Below, piece by piece: positions 51,063 to 62,949 of a stretch of 64,000 nt of DNA (position 1 is the stretch's first letter; every line of letters begins with the position of its first letter). Position numbers and translations under genes: made by a program. Under the pieces are notes generated by a model that searched no databases, was not told the origin of the DNA, and saw nothing but the letters and a program-made list of their open reading frames with translations. The DNA comes from Endomychus coccineus (Eukaryota > Arthropoda > Insecta > Coleoptera > Endomychidae): positions 17,971,631 to 18,035,630 of the forward strand of contig OY294070.1 of NCBI GenBank assembly GCA_958510875.1. Reading direction: 5' to 3'.

Positions 51063-53095
51063 ATTTCAACATGGTTGGTCTACATTTAAAAAATAAACAT
51101 GAACAATACAATATTAAAAAACGTCGTAGTAACTATATGTATATACACTTCACTACATATATATACATATATAAACAAATAATAAATAATATAGAAACAC
51201 TATTACCGTAAAATGTTAGCACATAATATACAGACATATTGTTCTAAAAAATCTGCAACTGTATAAGGTTCTAAAGTTATAAGCAATTTAGTAGCTGCTT
51301 TGAATTTTTTTAATTCCTTAATCTCTTTAATCTCTTTTGGAAGTTTGTTGAAAAGCTTAAGGCTCATGTATTCCACATTTTTTGAAATAATGTTAAGTCC
51401 ACCTCTGGGTAAAGATATAAAATCTTACGAGTTTCATATACTTGTCCGTTTTCATACTCTGCCGAATAGTGTTTGTTCCTGAAGTTGAACATAAGACTTT
51501 CCGAGATATAAAGTGCCGGAACAGTTAAAATATTGTATTTGCGAAAAGTACCTCTACAGGAGTGTCGATGCCTCAGGCCATAAATTATGCGTATTGCCAT
51601 TTTTTGTAGAATCAAAATCTGTTTAGATTGAGAGCTGTTGCCCCAGAAAGTAATCCCATAAGTTATCAGAGACTGAAAAAAGGCGTAATAGACAACCATT
51701 AGAGTTTCCTTGTCCACCGATTTTTTTAAAGTTCTTAATACGTATAGTTTAGATTTAAGTCTGTTTGAGAGAGATGTTATTTGTTCATACCAATTCAAAT
51801 TTTTGTCTATAATAAGTCCCAAAAATTTAGTACTATTATCTACGTCAATAATTTGGTTATTCAAAGTAAGAGTTTTTGGAATTTCAATATTCGACTTATT
51901 AGTTTGAAAAATCACACACTTTGTTTTTGACTTGTTAATTACAAGTTTATTGACTTGACACCAATTTTCAATCTCTGTCAGCACTAGGATCAACTCCTGA
52001 TTCAAATTTTCAATATTGTTACTTTTAATGGCAACATTCTCGTCGTCCGCATAGTTTATCGAGGTATGACCACTTTCCGATATTATTATAGGCAAATCAT
52101 TGATAAATATTAGGAAGAGAAGAGGCCCTAATATAGAGCCCTGTGGCACTCCCATTTCAATATATTTTGTTTTTGATATGTATTGGCTCTGGTCTGAGTT
52201 CATTTCTACAACTTGGTTTCTATCTTTTAAGTAGCTGACTATAATTGACAGCTGTTTCCCTCGTATACCGTAATTTTTCAGTTTTTTGATTAAAATTGTG
52301 TGATCTATGCAGTCAAAGGCTTTGGATAAGTCTAAGAAAATTCCACAAGGTATCTCTTGATTATCCAAAGCCTTTAACACAAATCTAGTAAATTCGAAAA
52401 CAGCTGTCATTGTACTTCGGCCCCTAAGAAAGCCATGTTGACTTTTGTTAAAAATTTTGAATTTTGTAAAAAAACCTACTAATCTGTGACTCAAAATTTT
52501 TTCTACCAGTTTGGCAAACGAAGAAAGTAGGCTAATAGGCCGATAGCTACCCAAGTCCTCGCAGTCTCCTTTTTTATACAAAGGCTTTACTATTGCTACC
52601 TTTAAAGCGTCGGGAAATATACCATTTTCAAATATACAATTTATAATATGACATAATATTTTTTGTATTTTTGTTAATGAGAATTTAAGAATAGTTAGGG
52701 GAATGCAGTCAACACCAAAACTAAACTTATTTTGCAGCTGATTACAACTCTTTATTATCTCATCTTCTGTGACTGGATAAAGATAAAGACTATTCGACAG
52801 AGGTTCAATGGGACAAACATAAGGTTCTTGATTATTGTTATCATTGTATAACCTTTTTCCAGAATTTATACAGAAATCATTAAAATCGTTTACAACTTTA
52901 TTTAGATCGCCCGTAATTTTTATATCATTATTTTTATTATTTTTATTACATACATTATTTACAATATTCCAGGTGGTTTTTGATTTATATACAACTAAGT
53001 TCATTAGGTCATATCGATGGTCGTCGATTGTAGCCATTAATATCCTAGTTAGTCTCAATTCAATTAGAAACAGGCAATTAATTAAGAATTGATCG
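51034..53095 (-). mobile_element. LINE family E, 5' truncated, nearly intact reverse transcriptase
   Basis: From ~53095, where LINE family A tail DNA abuts, to the (TTA)n tail. About 2.06 kb with RT, thumb and C-terminal domain but no endonuclease or RNase H. Clean truncation plus a well-kept frame suggests a young insertion. Confidence 0.85.
51364..53092 (-). CDS. Non-LTR reverse transcriptase (LINE family E)
   Basis: One open frame of about 570 codons. RT blocks in order: VAIVKPLYKKGDCEDLGSYR PISLLSSFAKLVEKIL; SQHGFLRGRSTMTAVFEFTR; GIFLDLSKAFDCIDHTIL; EMGVPQGSILGPLLFLIFIN; INYADDENVAI (catalytic YADD); CQVNKLVINKSKTKCVIF; STKFLGLIIDKNLNW. It is then followed by the thumb/C-terminal region. 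Jockey/CR1-type arrangement. The frame stops at 51364 (LFQKMWNT). A shift at an A6 run near 51375 would continue as YMSLKLFNKLPKEIKEIKEL ..TLEPYTVADFLEQYV to about 51212, the usual C-terminus, so one frameshift breaks it. No start codon is assigned because the 5' end is truncated. Confidence 0.85.
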
Positions 53096-53099
53096 ATTT

Positions 53100-53180
53100 G
53101 CTCTTTTTTTGTATTTTTTGACTAGAAGACAGGAAGATCTGTAATGTTCACGGAACATCGTGTAAGCCAGCGGCAGAATG
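53100..53180 (-). pseudogene. LINE family A 3' tail
   Basis: Minus strand reads LPLAYTMFREHYRSSCLL and ends TCTAGTCAAAAAATACAAAA, the same tail as the copy at 39108-39300. Confidence 0.65.
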
Positions 53181-53929
53181 TTTTTATTTTTATTTACAAA
53201 AGTTACCGGTAAAAACCCAATACATGTGACGGTAATAACAGATTGTAAAAAACATATATCAATGTTATCAGTAGGATGCCCGTTAAAAATAACAATATTA
53301 AGTACTACAAGACCGTGTAACATAAGTATATCATAAACGCTGTAAAGAAACACGTCATGGCTCAAGGTCAGCCATGGTTGTTTTTGAATATAACTAAACT
53401 TTATTTAGAATACAATGAAATTATTTGTTCATTTCAGATTATGTCTAACAATGATTTAACAATCCTTGATAAATATAAAAATGAAATGACGTAAAAAATT
53501 TACAAACTAACCCTTATTTAGTACATTGTATATATGTCATACTATCGGTTCCTTAACACTACTTTTGAGAAGATCTTTTTCACTAATTGCTTTTATTTCC
53601 ACTGGTAGCTTTGTTGGACAATTTGATGCATGAGTAATGAGGACACTTTTCGAACAGACTTAGACGATGTGTAGGCAATGTTAAAATGAGATTCCTTGTT
53701 CTAGGTCATTGTCAAGTGTTGTCTGTGAACTCTTTTTTATGGCAACATAAAAACCTAAGACGTTCATAAATGTACAACCCATATAATGTTAGCATATTAT
53801 TTGATTTGACCAATCTTCAGCATGTCAGTCTAAGATAATAAGTTTAATAAACTGGGTTACAAAAAAAAATGAAACGTGTGGCACTCTGGGACTGCCGCGG
53901 TAAAGCTATTGCATAGCACTACGCCACTG
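53181..53929. other. No recognised gene
   Basis: AT-rich, with no domain or repeat that could be supported. Confidence 0.35.
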
Positions 53930-54210
53930 GAAAAAGTTGGCCAGAAAAACATCCACCACCCCTTCAAAATCTTCACGAATTATGGGTAAAACATTTTTTT
54001 GATCGCATAGAACATAGCCTTGCTATGAGTAGAAAATGTTCGCAAAAGATGTCTTCTGTACGATTAACAGTTCCGGAGACATTTGCAAAAAACGAAATTT
54101 TTGTTTCAATTTCAACCCTGTATCTCAAAAACTGAGCGTCTGCATAAATGTTAATAGGAACTTTTTTCCTCAAAATCAAATTTTCTATCGACTGTTGAAA
54201 ATATAGTGTA
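53930..54210. repeat. Arm of the foldback family seen at 6452-7304
   Basis: CACCCCTTCAAAATCTTCAC, GAACATAGC, TATGAGTAGAAAATG, TCTATCGACTGTTGAA occur in the same order as in the right arm at about 7030-7265. Only one arm is present. Confidence 0.65.
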
Positions 54211-54297
54211 GTACCAAAAGACGCCACGCAGGGGAAACATAAAAGGCGTCACGTAAGAGTATCATCTTGATCTCTATGAAGAGTATTCTGTGACAAG

Positions 54298-54335
54298 CAT
54301 AGATAACTCTACTACCGGTAGTAGAGTTATCTATG
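54298..54335. repeat. Perfect 38-bp palindrome
   Basis: CATAGATAACTCTACTACC followed immediately by its exact complement, centred on CCGG. Outside it, GTGACAAG and GGTGACAG extend the symmetry imperfectly. Confidence 0.9.
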
Positions 54336-54349
54336 GTGACAGTTACTTG

Positions 54350-54990
54350 CAAACACAATTTTATACGAACGCTTTAACGTTCAGATCTCGATAACGCTTC
54401 CGGCTCCGGGATTTTCATGTGGCCTATCGAAATTAGAAGGTTCGAATTGTATAAAAACACAATTGCATGAACGCCAGACGTCTTATGTAACTAGCTACGA
54501 ACGCAAACATTTTGACATATGCCTCCAGGAGCTCGCTGCACGTAAGTTAGAGTTTATACATTTTACCTCTATTTTGTTAATTTGGGGCCGTTTCGAACCC
54601 CATGCGGTCGGCGCCAGTTGTAATAAAGTATTTTGGGCTATGGGCCGCTAGCTTTTACCCGCGTTCGGTATATTTAATAGCTAGAAAATTCCCTTTCGTA
54701 CGTGGCACGTCGGTTGCTAGTACGTGACAGCTGAGAATTTAATTAAATTTTCCTATTTAATCGACATTTTGGGGCCCGAGATTGGCCCCGTTCATAAACT
54801 AACGACATGGAGCGAAAAGTCTTCGTTAAGACGTTCTATGTACCGTAAATTTGCACTTTTTCTAACTCGCGAGCTACGCGCTTCTCACGTGAACGTCATT
54901 CGATTTATCGAAAATTAACCAATTCAAAACTGTTTTCGACCCAGTTTGGGGCTATCACGACCTTTTAAAAGGTTCAAAGTTAACATTTCG
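54350..54990 (+). mobile_element. Old copy of the CCGGG element without ends
   Basis: Follows 46395-47045 in order: ACAATTTTATACGAAC, CATGAACGCCAGACGTC, GGCGCCAGTTGTAATAAAGT, GGGCCGCTAGCTTTTACCCG, TTAATTAAATTTTCCTATTT, ACATGGAGCGAAAAG, CACGTGAACGTCATTCGATT. About 80% similar by eye. The ORF start is ATC and the frame is broken; terminal repeats are missing. Confidence 0.7.
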
Positions 54991-55379
54991 AAACATTTCG
55001 ACAATTTTAAGCTCGGCCGAGCTACATGGTAGGCGGAATGGTGGGTGTCAGGATATTTCGTTACAGTATTTGTTTTTTGTTTTTTTTGATTTCCGTTACG
55101 GAAATCTAAATCTTTTGTTTTTTTTCTTGATTCGGTCGCCGCGCTTAAAGCCCGCGATAAAAGCTATATGCAATAGCTTAAAAACAAATTTGGGAGTTCT
55201 TTATTTATTACATCAAATAATTCAAATTATTTGTAATTTTAAAGGTAATACACAGACTGTTACAGTGTTTACACCAAATGTATGTAGAAAAATAGAGTAG
55301 GTACAATCTACCGGTTCTTCTTGCGTCGAATCCAAATTCAATAGAACTAAGAGTTTCAAATACATGTTAGAAAAATTGA
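54991..55379. other. No recognised gene
   Basis: GATTTCCGTTACGGAAATC (about 55089-55107) is a short near-perfect palindrome. Nothing else. Confidence 0.4.
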
Positions 55380-55529
55380 ACTTCAGAAGAGGAAGCATAT
55401 AGCTTTAAATAGATATATATTTTTTTGTATTAAATTTGCTGTTGTGAGTATTAAAATTGCTGTTGTAACTTGCGGTTTGGAGTTACGCTCCCAAACATAC
55501 TCTGAAGTTCTTGAATCTTTTCCAGAAGT

Positions 55530-56010
55530 CTGATAATTTAAGGTCGCTGAACACGAATTTGATGTTACCTTTTGGAACAAATAATAATTTAATTAATTTA
55601 TTAATAATTACTCACTTGGCGAATCAACAAAAAATATTCAAAGTTTTAAAATAATCAAGATTACACCCAATTTCGGATAATTTGAAGTAGTTAAATATGA
55701 ATCTAATGTGATGTTAATTCGATAACTAAGTAATTATTAATTAAATATTTAAATTAATCTTTAATCCAAAAAATAACATTAAATTCGTATTTAGTGACCC
55801 GAAATTACCCGAAAATGACTCTAATCTTGATTATTTTGAGACATTGAATTTTTTTGTTAATTCGGTACCTGAGTAATTATTAATTAATTAATTAAATTAA
55901 CATTTAATCAAAAAAATAACATCAAATTCGTATTCAGCGACCTTAAATTACCTGAAAATGAATCTAATCTTGATTATTTTGAAAATTTCCATTTTGTTGT
56001 TTAACAAATA
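55530..56010. repeat. AT-rich repeat with direct and inverted units
   Basis: A unit with AATCTTGATTATTTTGA, GAGTAATTATTAATTAATTA, AAAAAATAACATCAAATTCG and GTATTCAGCGACCTTAAATT occurs twice directly (ending near 55820 and 55985). It is also present inverted from 55538 (TTAAGGTCGCTGAACACGAA). The GTCGCTGAACACGAA text also occurs in the foldback at 5157-5845. Confidence 0.6.
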
Positions 56011-57079
56011 GATAACTAACAAATTGTTATAAACCTTAAATTTACATTGTTTATTGATCAAATAACTGCAATTTTCTACTTTACCCGCTGAAAAGTGATG
56101 GAAAATAGCGTTTTTAATTTTTTTTTATATATTGTTATAACACATCATTTTTTGACCAATATTTATTGTTTATTAACAATCTGAGACATTTCCCCCTATG
56201 TAGCTATTGCAGACTTTGATTTAGAGGCCAAAACGAATCGAATGAGCCCTCATACATCAAAATCGGTCTTTTACCTCCAATTTTCCACATTTGAGTCGAT
56301 TTTGGCCTTTATTTCCTTGACTAATTCAGAAACGCGGAAAAATCCAGGAATATTTGTTGGCCCAATTGCAATACTTCTCTTAAGGAAGTAAAAAACATTG
56401 TGATATATTATTCAATAAACTACCAGTTCTTGAAACATAATTTTTCTTGTAACCTCTTATAATACTTGTTGATGAGGTGTAATAGTAGACCCCGAAACAT
56501 GTAGTTAATATTTAAAAATACGGATTTTTAGAATCAAACTACATACAAATCTTTAAAATTGTTAACGAATTGAATAAAAATTTTATATCAACTTGCGTAA
56601 AACACACATACACTCAGTAATTCTAGATATTGGAGGTCGTTGAAAAATAACAGCATATATTGATTATAATGTTAATCGGATTTAATTCTGTAATTCGAGT
56701 AGTTGGACGGTTGGCAATATCCTCGTCGCCGATCCAACAGCCGTTCTTTGTAGTTAAACGATTTCCTGGGTGCCAACAGGTCCCATCAACGCGTAACGCT
56801 TACTATAAGTTAATTCAATATAATATATAAATTAATTGACGGGCAACGACCCTGGATATCTACAAATCCGGGCCCACTTCTTCCTCCAGACTGATTAAAC
56901 GCATCCTAGTATGCGTAATGCTCATTTATAAATTCATAGTCTGATCGACGCCAATCTTTTTCGATATCATCTGGAGAACGATCATCCAAGGTTATCGTCC
57001 CGTTACTTATCTGCATGGAGCTTAACGTTAAAATAAAGTGAGAACTCAGAAGTAAAATAACTCTTAATCTAATAAAACT
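56011..57079. other. No recognised gene
   Basis: 56690-57010 is GC-richer (GACGGGCAACGACCCTGG, CCGGGCCCACTTCTTCC), but no family could be named. Confidence 0.35.
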
Positions 57080-58679
57080 TGCATTGTATTGAAATCGCTT
57101 TCAAAAGTATTAAAGCTTATCGAATTCCCGAATGGGTCTCGTTCGTTTTGGACTTTCGCCAAAGCTATTGGTAGAACAATCATTTCCAGATCATTCCCTC
57201 CCCAAACCAAAGATGATGGGACACTGGTTACTACTCCACAAGAAAAAGCAAACCTTTTTGCTGGAATGTTTGCAGCAAATTCTACTTTGGATCGATAAAG
57301 GAATGACCCTCCTCTAATATTGCTGCCATCGATAGCCATATGCCTGGAATTGTCTTTCATCAACGCACAATTAGGCGCATTATGGTGGAATTCCACCTGT
57401 CGTTCTCAAGGAATATGCGCCATAATTAACACCAGTTTTCGGCAGGTTGTTTACCCTTTCATACAAACTTGGTGTTTCCTTTCAACTGGAAGAGCTACAA
57501 TTCAACTAATTCCAAAAAAAGACCTCATAATTATAGACCCATTGTACTATCATCTATGATCTCTAAAGTGATGGGGAACGCAATCAGCATCGAGCTCATC
57601 CAACACCAAGATAGCTCAATATCGTGAATGACCGGCGATATGGCTTTCGTTAGCAGAGATCAACAGGATACCTGCTTGCCTGCTTAACACATGTATGGCA
57701 CAAATATATTGGAACATATCTTCTCCAAAGCATTTGACCGAGTATGGCACCAAGGCCTTCTTGGGAAACTTCCGTCATATGGTTTGCCACTCAAATTTAA
57801 GCTTACATCGAGTTTTCTCACTCCATGTGGTGATTGACGGAGTATCCTCCGATACAATAGCTATTAACGCTGCTGTTCCACAGTGATCTGTGTTGGCACC
57901 AACTTTGTTTCAATTCCATATCAACGATCTGTTGGAAGTGACCATCTGCCCCATCCACAGCTTTGCAAATATGATGGTACACTTCATACCGTTTTCTCAT
58001 CTAGAGCTCTGGCAACGATTTTGAAATGGGGATCTGATAATCTAGTCGAGTTTAATGTGCCCAAAACTCAAGCTTGCATCTTCTCCAGGAAGGTGGATCC
58101 CACAATTTTTAAAATGATGATGTCCTATGAAGTCATCCATATCCATGCTCGGGATCACCACCAACAGCACCCTCTCATGGGATGGATAATCAAAGTGCGA
58201 AAACCGCTCCACAAAAAATGGTTTTCTATTCGGTGTCAAAAGCTACTTTACAACCCAGGAGCTCCTCATAATCTACAAAGCGCAGATTTGACCTGTCCTG
58301 GAGTACTGTTCACATGTTTAGAGTACGATTCCCAAACTTACGCTGAAGCTCTTGAATTCTATCCAGAAGAGAGCTATTCGTCTGATGAAATCTTAGAAAG
58401 GTAGAATAGATATTTCCATGACCGGTGTTCATCATAAATCTCGTCTGTTAATCCACAACGAGAGATTCCAGGGAGATGGACTAGACCAGCTCAAGCTAGT
58501 CACCCCTTCAGTGTCAAGATCGAGACCAGCGGAACTCCTTCCTACCCGACTTAATTTTTCTATCGATCGGCAAAGTTTTGGAACTCTCTGCCTAGTGAGG
58601 TGCCTATAACCTCCAAGACGAATGCCTCTCTCAGCATTCCACCGCTGGCTCACACGATGTTCTTCGAACATTATAAAAC
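57080..58679 (+). pseudogene. Jockey-like LINE family A, longest copy
   Basis: Starts further 5' than other copies: SRSFWTFAKAIGRTIISRSF PPQTKDDGTLVTTPQEKANL, FAGMFAANSTLD, then HMPGIVFHQRTIRRI, NYRPIVLSSMISKVMGNAIS, SKAFDRVWHQGLLGKLPSYG, ILKWGSDNLVEFNVPKTQAC IFSRK and a C-terminal region to the HSTAGSHDVLRTL-type end. The YADD block is largely lost. Many frameshifts. The DNA transposon starting at 58680 abuts its 3' end. Confidence 0.85.
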
Positions 58680-59155
58680 TGTTTTTTCTTGAAGAACCGT
58701 GTTCAATGCGCTTTTAAACCAAACATTTTCTTGTCAAACCAGTGACGTCAGCATTGACTGCGGTTCAATCTAATTTGAATGAATCCCTAAGAACGGTTCG
58801 AAATCCAAAAGCAACAGGAGAGAGGGGACATGTCAGATCATTCGATCATTGACAATTTTTTGACAGATGCTTCACAGAAGAGAAATACTGAACATGAACA
58901 ATTTTCTTTGTTAATGGGTATGATAAACCTCCACTATGAGTATGAGGAACATTCAATACGGGACCATCTATCCGAGAGAGTAAATCTCTTACAGTCTGTT
59001 TCTGGAACCTGAACAGCTGGAAACAGTCGTAATCCGAATAATTATCCACCAATTATTCAGCAAAATTATCATTCTTTGAATGTTGAAAATTGTGGAAAAT
59101 AAATAATTCCTGAGAGATACTCTCTTCTGCTAACTGCAACTGATTTATCTCTAGA

Positions 59156-59907
59156 GAGTCATTCCACGTCAGAACAGCAAAAGTCAATGGGTCAACATCT
59201 CCGATTTCGTTCAAATTTTGGGGATAGGTTCTCATTACCGAAAAAATAATATCCTAAAGATTTCAGGTCGATAGGAAATAAAATTTTGGAAATATCGGGC
59301 AATACAAAAATTTGGCCAATTTTAATGTAAAAAAAATCAAAATCATATTTCTTCGCTAAAAATGAACTTTTAGGACCAAAAAATATTTGGAAAATCCCAA
59401 AAAGATAGGAAATTTTCCCAGGAATCCGATTAAATCAGAATATCTAGCAGATTTAACTGACGCATGCTCAAGAAACTCGAAAAACTCAAAAATATAACCT
59501 TTTCTTTAAAAATTCATAACTCAGCTGCTGCCACTTCGATTTTATCAAAATTTTCAGGGAAGGTAGCTGAAACCATGTACTTTCATGTAAAATCTGCGGA
59601 TCCATGCTCTTCATATGAAAATTTTTGTCGAAAGACCGAAAATACGAAAATTTAATATTTTTTATTTTTATCGTTATATTTAAGTACGATGAGCATTGTA
59701 GAATTCAATCATAATTCAATAGAATTAAAAAAATTTGAAATTAATTTTATTTAAATAATTCAATTTAATAGAACGTGAAAAAAATATTGAAATCCAAAAA
59801 AGTTGCAGTCACAGGTCTATAGATTTGATGTTTTTAAACTTTTCTAAATAACTTTCATATTTTTGTATTCGGTTCAATTTCCCACAGGAAAATTCATTTA
59901 ACAATGT
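59156..59907. repeat. Left inner inverted arm
   Basis: GAGTCATTCCACGTCAG at its outer edge and CCCACAGGAAAATTCATTTA at its inner edge. Pairs with 61040-61797; roughly 85-90% similar by eye. Confidence 0.85.
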
Positions 59908-59914
59908 AGTCGGT

Positions 59915-60872
59915 ATGGATTTTGCTGAAAATAATATATTCGTTATCCAGGACAAAGTTCAAAGCCATTACTGGGCCAGAAATACTTGTACTGTACATCC
60001 AGTCGTGATATATACAAAAAATAGCGAAGGTGTTATTAATCACAAATCTCTTTGTTTTCTCACAGAAGATTTGAAGCATGACAATGCAATGGTGCAAACT
60101 TTTATTAAATACGTGATTGATTATATCGAAAATCATTTTCCAAAAATAACTTGAATATTTCACGGATGGATGTGCTGGGCAATATTAAAACTGTAAGAGT
60201 TTTTTACGTCTAACTCGTCAGAAAAAAAACCATGGTCTGACAGGAAATTGGAACTTTTTTGCCACATCGCATGGTAAATCTGCTTGTGATGGTATTGGTG
60301 GCAGTTTAAAAAGACAAGCAGCAAGAGAAAGCTTGCGACGTCCGAAGACGAATCAAATCCTCACAGCAAGAGATTTGTATGATTTTTGTAAAAATGATAT
60401 GATATCAATAGAACCGTTCTTGATTGACAGAACAGAAATCCACCTCATCCGGAATTCAGAAATCAGTGAAGCACAAACAATACCTAGTACCAGAAGCTTT
60501 CACAGATTCATTCCAAAGTCAGATGGAATAATTGCTTGTAAAATTATTGGATATGACGAAAAGAATGAACTGATTTTTGATTTGATAAATAAAAACATTT
60601 ACAATTGGGTATCCAATACATATGTTAGTTTTATAGTTGACAAAACATGGAACCTTGGTTTCGTTATCAAAACGAACGATGATATGCTTGAAGCTGAAAT
60701 ATCAATCATGGACCAAATAGGTAAAAATAAATACGTGTACTCCGATAGAAATTTAAATATTGGTTATAATTTCATACTGTCAAATGTCACAGTGGAAACT
60801 GTGAAGAATTATGTTAAAATAAAATTATACGGACAAACAAAAAGTAAATTAGAACAGTTTTTCAAAAAATAA
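59915..60872 (+). pseudogene. Transposase C-terminal half, one frameshift and one stop
   Basis: Opens in frame (NNVVGMDFAENNIFVIQDKV) and reads through HPVVIYTKNSEG, LKHDNAMVQTFIKYV to about 60153. After a one-base frame change: YFTDGCAGQY, stop, NCKSFLRLTRQKKNHG, NWNFFATSHGKSACDGIGGS, LKRQAARESLRRPKTNQIL, TIPSTRSFHRFIP, ending EQFFKK and TAA at 60872. The MDFAE..., FTDG(C/A).(G/S)QYKN and FFATSHGK..CDGIGG blocks define a transposase family widespread in invertebrates. The conserved Asp residues look like a DDE/D core. The superfamily name is not certain. Only two lesions, so it decayed recently. Confidence 0.7.
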
Positions 60873-61039
60873 ATTATGTGACTAATATGATCATTATATT
60901 TTACTGTACTTAAGTTGGGTATTACTACTCTCACAACTGTTTCTCACTTGCATTAGGATATTGTTAATTTAAAAAATGTTCATTTGATTATTTACAAAAA
61001 TTGATATTGAATTTTTAAATGTATTCATAATATCACACA
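60873..61039. other. Spacer between transposase stop and right arm
   Basis: AT-rich 3' untranslated part of the element; AATAAATTATG immediately spans the stop region. Confidence 0.4.
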
Positions 61040-61797
61040 ACATTGTTAAATAAATTTTCCTGTGGGAAATTAAAGCGAATAAAAAAATATGAAAATTATT
61101 TAGAAAAGTTTTAAAACATCAAATCTATAGACCTGTGACTGCAACTTTTCTTGGATTTCAATATTTTTTTCACGTTCTGTTAAATTGAATTATTTAAATA
61201 AAATTAATTTCAAATTTTATTAACCTATTTTTTAAATTCTATTGAATTATGGTTGAATTCTACAATGCTCATCGTACTTAAATATAACGATAAAAATAAA
61301 AAATATCAAATTTCCGTATTTTCGGTCTTTTGACGAAAATTTTCATATGAAGAGCATGGATCCGCAGATTTTACGTGAAAGTACATGGTTTCAGCTACCT
61401 TCCATGAAAAGTTTGAGAAAATCGAAGTGGCAGCAGCTGAGTTATGAATTTTTAGATAAAAAATGATATTTTTGTGTGTTTCGAGTTTATGGGCATGCGT
61501 CAGCTAAATACGCTAGATATTCTCATTTAATCGGATTCCTGGGAAAATTTCCTATCGATTTGGGCTTTTCCAAATATTTTTTGGTCCTAAAAGCTCATTT
61601 ATAGAGAAGAAATTTGATTTTGAATTTTTTGACGTTAAAATTAGCCAAATTAAATTATTGGCCGATATATCCAAAATTTTATCTCCTATCGACCTGAAAT
61701 TTTCAGGATCTTATTTTTTCGGTAATGAGAACCTATCCCCGAACGAAATCAGAGATGTTGACCCATTGAGCGTTGCTGTTCTGACGTGGGATGACTC
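61040..61797. repeat. Right inner inverted arm
   Basis: Inverse of 59156-59907; outer edge CTGACGTGGGATGACTC, inner edge TAAATAAATTTTCCTGTGGG. Confidence 0.85.
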
Positions 61798-62244
61798 CAG
61801 AAGTAATACGTTAATTTGTCGATCAACCAAAATTGGAATAAAATCGTGCACATTCATTTTCAATTTCATAATAATCGTTAGCGACGATTAATATAAACAA
61901 TAATTATTATATTGGTGACCATTGACGTTCCAAAACTATTTATTTTCTTGAAAGACATTATTCACTACATCATATTGAATGCGGTTTGAAAACAAGGTTC
62001 AATGCGGTTCATTCAAGAAAAAACACCTTAGGTTTCCCTCTGGTATAGTCAAAGTTCTTTTTGCTGTCCAAGAGGACAGCAAAACGAACTTATTGTCCCT
62101 CTTCTCTATAATAACACCACAACAACACTCACCAAAATAGCTTTCCGTCATATTATTTCTAATACTATATATTGGAGAGTGGTAAAGGGTTTTCGAGAAA
62201 GATAAATCGTAGACTGATGAAACCTAATGACTTTTTTGTTTCAG

Positions 62245-62421
62245 ATGTTCCTCATTCGATGGGTGCCATACAATGTTATAAGTGCAGTGTCGCCAACGTA
62301 AATAACTATGTAAATGAAACTGTCAGGCTGTGTTCAGATTTTGATTATTCTGAGAAGTTCATCGTAGACTGCCCATACTCGACATTCTGTGTCACAAAAA
62401 TATACACTGCCAAATTATCAA
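62245..62421 (+). CDS. Exon of a Ly6/uPAR-type (quiver/sleepless-like) protein
   Basis: A 177-bp exon between TTTGTTTCAG and TTATCAA|GTAAGTG, open throughout, phase 1 in and 1 out. Encodes HSMGAIQCYKCSVANVNNYV, VRLCSDFD, FIVDCPYSTFCVTKIYT. The CYxC start and later single Cys (five in this exon) fit the three-finger Ly6 fold of small secreted or GPI-anchored insect proteins. NNYVNET offers an N-glycosylation site. Signal-peptide and C-terminal exons were not found: upstream is a transposon, and downstream to 64000 is mostly LINE. It is the only host-like coding exon right of ANKFY1. Confidence 0.65.
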
Positions 62422-62949
62422 GTAAGTGAAATTTGTACTATTACCTAGCAGTTATTTTCCGAATAAAAGCAGTGAAACTAAAAAGGTGCTATACAATTCA
62501 AAACAACCATGTATCTAGACATATCTAGCTGATCCAACCATTGCAGCACCGCATAATAATTATCGTAACAAATTAAAGTATATTATGTAATATTTGTTTC
62601 GCAAAAAAAATGTATCGCATTAGTATTTGTAAAAAGTCAGCCCATCCAAAAACGGTATTTTCTGTATAATAATTTTTCGATAGAATAATATTTATTGCGA
62701 TTAGTTTCGCAAAAGAAACATAGCTTTATTTCAAAAAAAAATATGGGATGGCGAGTTACCTTGACAGTCAAGCTAGCTCACCCCAAAATAAAAACAGTAT
62801 GTTCTATACAAAATCCATAAAAAAAACTATTTGTTGCAATTAGTCACGAAGTCGCATGTGCAAATATTAGCATAATTTTATTCATAAGATGGCGGTGTTG
62901 GGTTTAACCTTAACCTAGTACAACACAAGAATCATTATCATCACATCAC
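62422..62949. other. Probable intron of the Ly6-like gene
   Basis: AT-rich; no exon or repeat recognised. Confidence 0.4.

Larger units (their letters stand above)
58680..62025 (+). mobile_element. 3.3-kb DNA transposon with ~750-bp inverted arms ('CDGIGG' transposase family)
   Basis: Outer ends TGTTTTTTCTTGAA (58680) and its inverse (to 62025), followed inward by GGTTCAATGCG/AACCGTGTTCAATGCG. Large inner arms at 59156-59907 and 61040-61797, then a central 1.1 kb with the C-terminal half of a transposase. No target duplication was recognised. The N-terminal half of the protein is absent, so it is a deletion derivative, possibly rearranged into a foldback. Confidence 0.7.
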
